Source: RGIG3009 sp045578425
Lineage (GTDB): Bacteria; Bacillota; Clostridia; Oscillospirales; Acutalibacteraceae
Assembly (NCBI GenBank): GCA_045578425.1
Contig: JAZNKF010000057.1
Span: 1 to 41,567, forward strand
Length of the DNA stretch: 41,567 bases
Direction of reading: 5' to 3'
In this document: piece by piece, positions 39,203-41,567 of the stretch
How the letters are laid out: each line of letters starts with the position of its first letter
Numbering within the stretch: the stretch's first letter is position 1
The notes under the pieces: generated by a model
The model's input: the letters and a program-made list of their open reading frames with translations, nothing else
Told to the model about the DNA's origin: nothing
Database searches by the model: none
Position numbers and translations under genes: made by a program

Positions 39203-40189
39203 ATGAAAAAAGTGATTTTGGCACTTACCTTATGCTTGGCTGTTTTGGTGATTGGCGGTTGTAATCGACAAGCGCAAAGCGGCGGTGTAAACATCATTAC
39301 CGAAAGCAACGAAACTCAGTCAACCACCACAACGGTGGCGTTGGCAGTAACCGATACGAATGAATCGGTGGTTACTACTGACAACGGAGATATTGTGACA
39401 ACCCACGTTAGTAAGTTACCCACCAAAACGGTGGCGGTTACGGATACGCAAGGTACTACCGCAACCAAACCCAATGGCGAAACCGTTACGCAAGTGGTTA
39501 TTCCTTCTCATGTGATTGTGGGTACCGATGCCCAAGGCAATCAAACTACCACTATTGTAAGTCAGCAGGTAATAACAACGACAGTCCCCACGCAAGCTAC
39601 AACGGCGGCACTCGCAGTAACCGATACGAATGAATCGGTAGTAACAAAAGACAATGGGGAAATTGTAACAACATATATCGACCAATTACCCACCAAAACG
39701 GTGGCGGTTACGGATGCGCAAGGTACGACTGCAACCAAACCCAATGGCGAAACCATTACACAAGTGGTTGTTCCTTCTCATGTAATTGTGGGTACCGACA
39801 CACAAGGTAGCCAAACCACCTCTGTTGTTACAGAACATACGGCAACAACGACAGTTCCTACCCAAACAACCATAGCGGAAACCACTGTCGGTACGAGTGA
39901 AAATCCAACGACAACGACCTGCAAATGTACCGGTACTCATCCACACCAAACCACATCTGCAACGCAAACACAGGCTCAAAGTACGGTAGTGACCGAACCG
40001 CAAGAAACTACTACCGCAACAACCGAGAGCACTGTTTCGACAACAGAATCCACGGTAACAACCGAGGCAACAACAGAAGTTACCACTGCAACGACCGAAA
40101 CTACCACCAAAGCCACACAAGCAACCACAACAACGACGAAAAAAGTTGTTATCCCGACCGGCGAGGACGGTTGGAGTAGTTGGCTGTAA
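39203..40189 (+). CDS. Thr-rich repeat lipoprotein
   Basis: A 328-residue surface protein: signal peptide with lipobox IGGC (about residue 20), two tandem 90-residue repeats (39335-39604 and 39605-39874) and a C-terminal half made mostly of Thr, Glu, Ser and Ala. Each repeat holds AVTDTNESVV, LPTKTVAVTD, GTTATKPNGE and PSHVIVGTD segments that resemble short beta-hairpins. A CKCTGTHPHQ motif sits just after the repeats. I do not recognise a family. ATG 39203 is preferred: AGGAAAGGG lies 12 bases before it, whereas ATG 39191 abuts it. Probably anchored in the membrane and projecting through the wall. Confidence 0.82.
   Translation: MKKVILALTLCLAVLVIGGCNRQAQSGGVNIITESNETQSTTTTVALAVTDTNESVVTTDNGDIVTTHVSKLPTKTVAVTDTQGTTATKPNGETVTQVVIPSHVIVGTDAQGNQTTTIVSQQVITTTVPTQATTAALAVTDTNESVVTKDNGEIVTTYIDQLPTKTVAVTDAQGTTATKPNGETITQVVVPSHVIVGTDTQGSQTTSVVTEHTATTTVPTQTTIAETTVGTSENPTTTTCKCTGTHPHQTTSATQTQAQSTVVTEPQETTTATTESTVSTTESTVTTEATTEVTTATTETTTKATQATTTTTKKVVIPTGEDGWSSWL
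39335..39874 (+). repeat. Tandem 270-base intragenic repeat (two copies)
   Basis: The DNA of copy 1 (39335-39604) and copy 2 (39605-39874) aligns with an exact 270-base offset, for instance GCAGTAACCGATACGAATGA at 39344 and 39614. Differences are mostly synonymous or conservative. Confidence 0.9.
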
Positions 40190-40201
40190 TATAAAAAGAT
40201 T

Positions 40202-40242
40202 AAAATCCCGCCAGCACGCACAAGCGTGTCGGTGGGATTTTT
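40202..40242 (+). terminator. Terminator after the Thr-rich lipoprotein gene
   Basis: AAAATCCCGCCAGCACGC pairs with GCGTGTCGGTGGGATTTT around ACAA, followed by TTTT. Confidence 0.9.
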
Positions 40243-40331
40243 TGTTGCGGGGTCTTATGAATTTTTTGTTTTGCGAAAACGACAATTGCGGTTTCACTGC
40301 AAAACGATGTTGTGTCCTGCAGACACAAACA

Positions 40332-40365
40332 CAAAAAAAGACACGATTTTCATCGTGTCTTTTTT
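40332..40365 (-). terminator. Terminator after tRNA-Gly
   Basis: AAAAAAAGACACGAT pairs with ATCGTGTCTTTTTT around TTTC, immediately after the 3' end of the minus-strand tRNA. Confidence 0.9.
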
Positions 40366-40366
40366 G

Positions 40367-40442
40367 TGGAGCGGCTTACGAGGCTCGAACTCGCTACCTC
40401 CACCTTGGCAAGGTGGCGCTCTACCAGATGAGCTAAAGCCGC
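40367..40442 (-). tRNA. tRNA-Gly(GCC)
   Basis: Read on the minus strand: acceptor GCGGCTT pairing with AAGCCGC, D arm GCTC/GAGC, anticodon stem CCACC/GGTGG with loop TTGCCAA (anticodon GCC), T arm GCGAG-TTCGAGC-CTCGT, discriminator T and encoded CCA. The terminator at 40332 follows. Confidence 0.95.
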
Positions 40443-40504
40443 AAAGAACATGCTGTATTATAGCACGGCAAAAAACTCTTGTCAAGAAAAAACAAACAAA
40501 AAAT

Positions 40505-41350
40505 TTAAGTTTTATAAAAACCGTTGCCGAACACTTCTTTGGTATCCTGCACCGTGATAAAGGCGCTTTGGTCAATCTGACGTATGGCGGCAATCAGCAG
40601 CGGTACTTCTTTTGGTGTTACGACACACCATAACAAGGGAGTTTCTTGTTTTGAAAACATACCGCGTCCCAAAAGTGCGGTGGCGCCGCGCTTACACTCG
40701 TGCAAAATGTATTCGGCAATTTTTTCGTGTTGTTCCGAGACAATGGTAATTGTTTTGGCGGCGGTGCCCATGGTGATGATGCGGTCTGTAACCTTGGAAG
40801 AAAGATAAAGTGATAAAACAGAAAAGACGGTTACGTTTAGTTGGCGAAACACAAGTCCGGATAACAGCACGATACTGCAATCAATGACGAGTATAAAATC
40901 CGCAAGAGAAATATGCGGAAAAAACCGCTTCCCGATAAACGCCAAAAAATCACTGCCGCCGGTGGAAGCACCGCGACGTACCACCAATCCAACACCCATG
41001 CCCACCAAAGTACCCCCGACCACCGCAGCGACCAAGGTATCACCCACAAAAACAGGCAAAAATGCGGCGAGTTCCAAAAACGCGGATAACAATGCAATCC
41101 CGAGCACGGTTTTCAAAAGTGCGGTTTTCCCCAAAATGCGATAACCGAATATAAATAATATACCATTAAGAACAATGGTGGTTACGGATAAATTGATACC
41201 CCACAGGTGAAACAACACCGTGCCGATGGCAGAAACCCCGCCCACGGAAAGTTTGTTGGGCGTTAAAAAACAAAAAATGCCCACGGCAGCCAAAAAGGTG
41301 CCGCTTATTAAATACAAACTATCGGTAAAATAATGTGAAATTCTTTTCAT
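40505..41350 (-). CDS. YitT family membrane protein (DUF161/DUF2179)
   Basis: A 281-residue protein with an N-terminal integral membrane part of about five or six helices (DUF161: GIFCFLTPNKLSVGGVSAIG, GGTLVGMGVGLVVRRGASTGGSDF) and a C-terminal soluble DUF2179 domain (KTITIVSEQHEKIAEYIL, RGATALLGRGMFSKQE, CVVTPKEVPLLIAAIRQIDQ). The family is widespread in Firmicutes and of unknown function. ATG 41350 fits the family N-terminus; no clear ribosome binding site is seen, so the start is less certain. Confidence 0.88.
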   Translation of the reverse strand: MKRISHYFTDSLYLISGTFLAAVGIFCFLTPNKLSVGGVSAIGTVLFHLWGINLSVTTIVLNGILFIFGYRILGKTALLKTVLGIALLSAFLELAAFLPVFVGDTLVAAVVGGTLVGMGVGLVVRRGASTGGSDFLAFIGKRFFPHISLADFILVIDCSIVLLSGLVFRQLNVTVFSVLSLYLSSKVTDRIITMGTAAKTITIVSEQHEKIAEYILHECKRGATALLGRGMFSKQETPLLWCVVTPKEVPLLIAAIRQIDQSAFITVQDTKEVFGNGFYKT

Positions 41351-41394
41351 AAAAGTAGTATGTGCGGATTGAAACAATATAACAAAAAGATTTG

Positions 41395-41423
41395 CTTATA
41401 ATTTTCTACTTTTACAGTGTAAA
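41395..41423 (-). promoter_or_regulatory. Promoter of the YitT-family gene
   Basis: On the minus strand TTTACA (41423-41418), 17 bases, TATAAG (41400-41395), 45 bases before the start. Confidence 0.5.
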
Positions 41424-41443
41424 ATGAAATCGTTCGCTTTGCT

Positions 41444-41500
41444 CCACCCGAAAGGGTGGATTTAGTTGAAAAACCGACAAATCAAAACTTGTCGGTTTTT
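41444..41500. terminator. Two hairpins at the right edge, one terminator-like
   Basis: CCACCC/GGGTGG (41444-41459) with a GAAA loop, then AAAAACCGACAA/TTGTCGGTTTTT (41469-41500) with T tracts on both strands. The second probably ends a minus-strand gene lying beyond the window. Nothing else is seen in 41501-41567. Confidence 0.75.
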
Positions 41501-41567
41501 CTGAAAGGGTTGTACAAATTTGAAGTTGTTTATATTATGTGTTTAAACTCCCGTATATCAAACAATT

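Overview
The window looks like a chromosomal segment of an anaerobic, endospore-forming gut Firmicute of the class Clostridia (Oscillospirales/Ruminococcaceae-like). This rests on the moderate GC content, strong AAGGAGG ribosome binding sites, classical -35/-10 promoters with 17-base spacers, the sporulation genes sigK, gpr and spoIIP, a CotJC-like manganese catalase, and an rpsT/gpr/spoIIP block that is syntenic in many spore formers. No CRISPR array, insertion sequence or phage gene was seen.

Layout. 1-2803: pgeF, a membrane protein and an rRNA m5C methyltransferase. 2868-4265: rhamnulokinase. 4324-7273 (minus): murI-DUF1934-argS behind a long structured leader. 7580-9309 (minus): a CDP-alcohol phosphatidyltransferase and an orphan PTS IIC-like permease. 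9399-9777: a tRNA-Pro locus with a broken 5' copy, a structured insert and an intact tRNA. 9916-13705: Mn-catalase, M20 peptidase, pyrophosphatase and M24 peptidase. 13807-16065: an ASRT-fold protein, a PocR-AraC regulator and a cupin-AraC regulator. 16214-23385: a sugar cluster with two tandem GH109-like NAD-dependent proteins, a NagB-like isomerase, a PIG-L deacetylase and two more Gfo/Idh/MocA proteins, with sigK inserted. 23440-32807 (minus): a 14-gene bacterial microcompartment (BMC) operon. 33101-36441: rpsT, gpr, spoIIP and two membrane proteins. 36484-41350: two Thr-rich lipoproteins around DUF1015 and UPF0340 genes, tRNA-Gly and a YitT-family protein.

The centre of interest is the BMC operon. 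It runs from one promoter: class II aldolase, GlcG/HbpS-like protein, Zn-alcohol dehydrogenase, five BMC-H shell proteins, a EutN/CcmL vertex protein, PduS-like flavoprotein, PduT-like BMC-T, DeoR regulator, CoA-acylating aldehyde dehydrogenase and PduL. Aldolase, dehydrogenases, GlcG and PduL all carry a similar amphipathic tail that looks like an encapsulation peptide. The set has no glycyl-radical or B12 diol dehydratase. The simplest reading is a compartment that takes a (deoxy)ketose-1-phosphate, splits it to DHAP plus L-lactaldehyde, and dismutates the aldehyde to 1,2-propanediol and lactoyl-CoA/lactoyl-phosphate, recycling NAD and CoA inside. Rhamnulokinase, encoded 20 kb away, could supply the substrate. 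The neighbouring GH109-like/deacetylase/isomerase cluster suggests the same organism uses N-acetylhexosamines; together this fits growth on host or plant glycans. Substrates are inferred from families, not shown.
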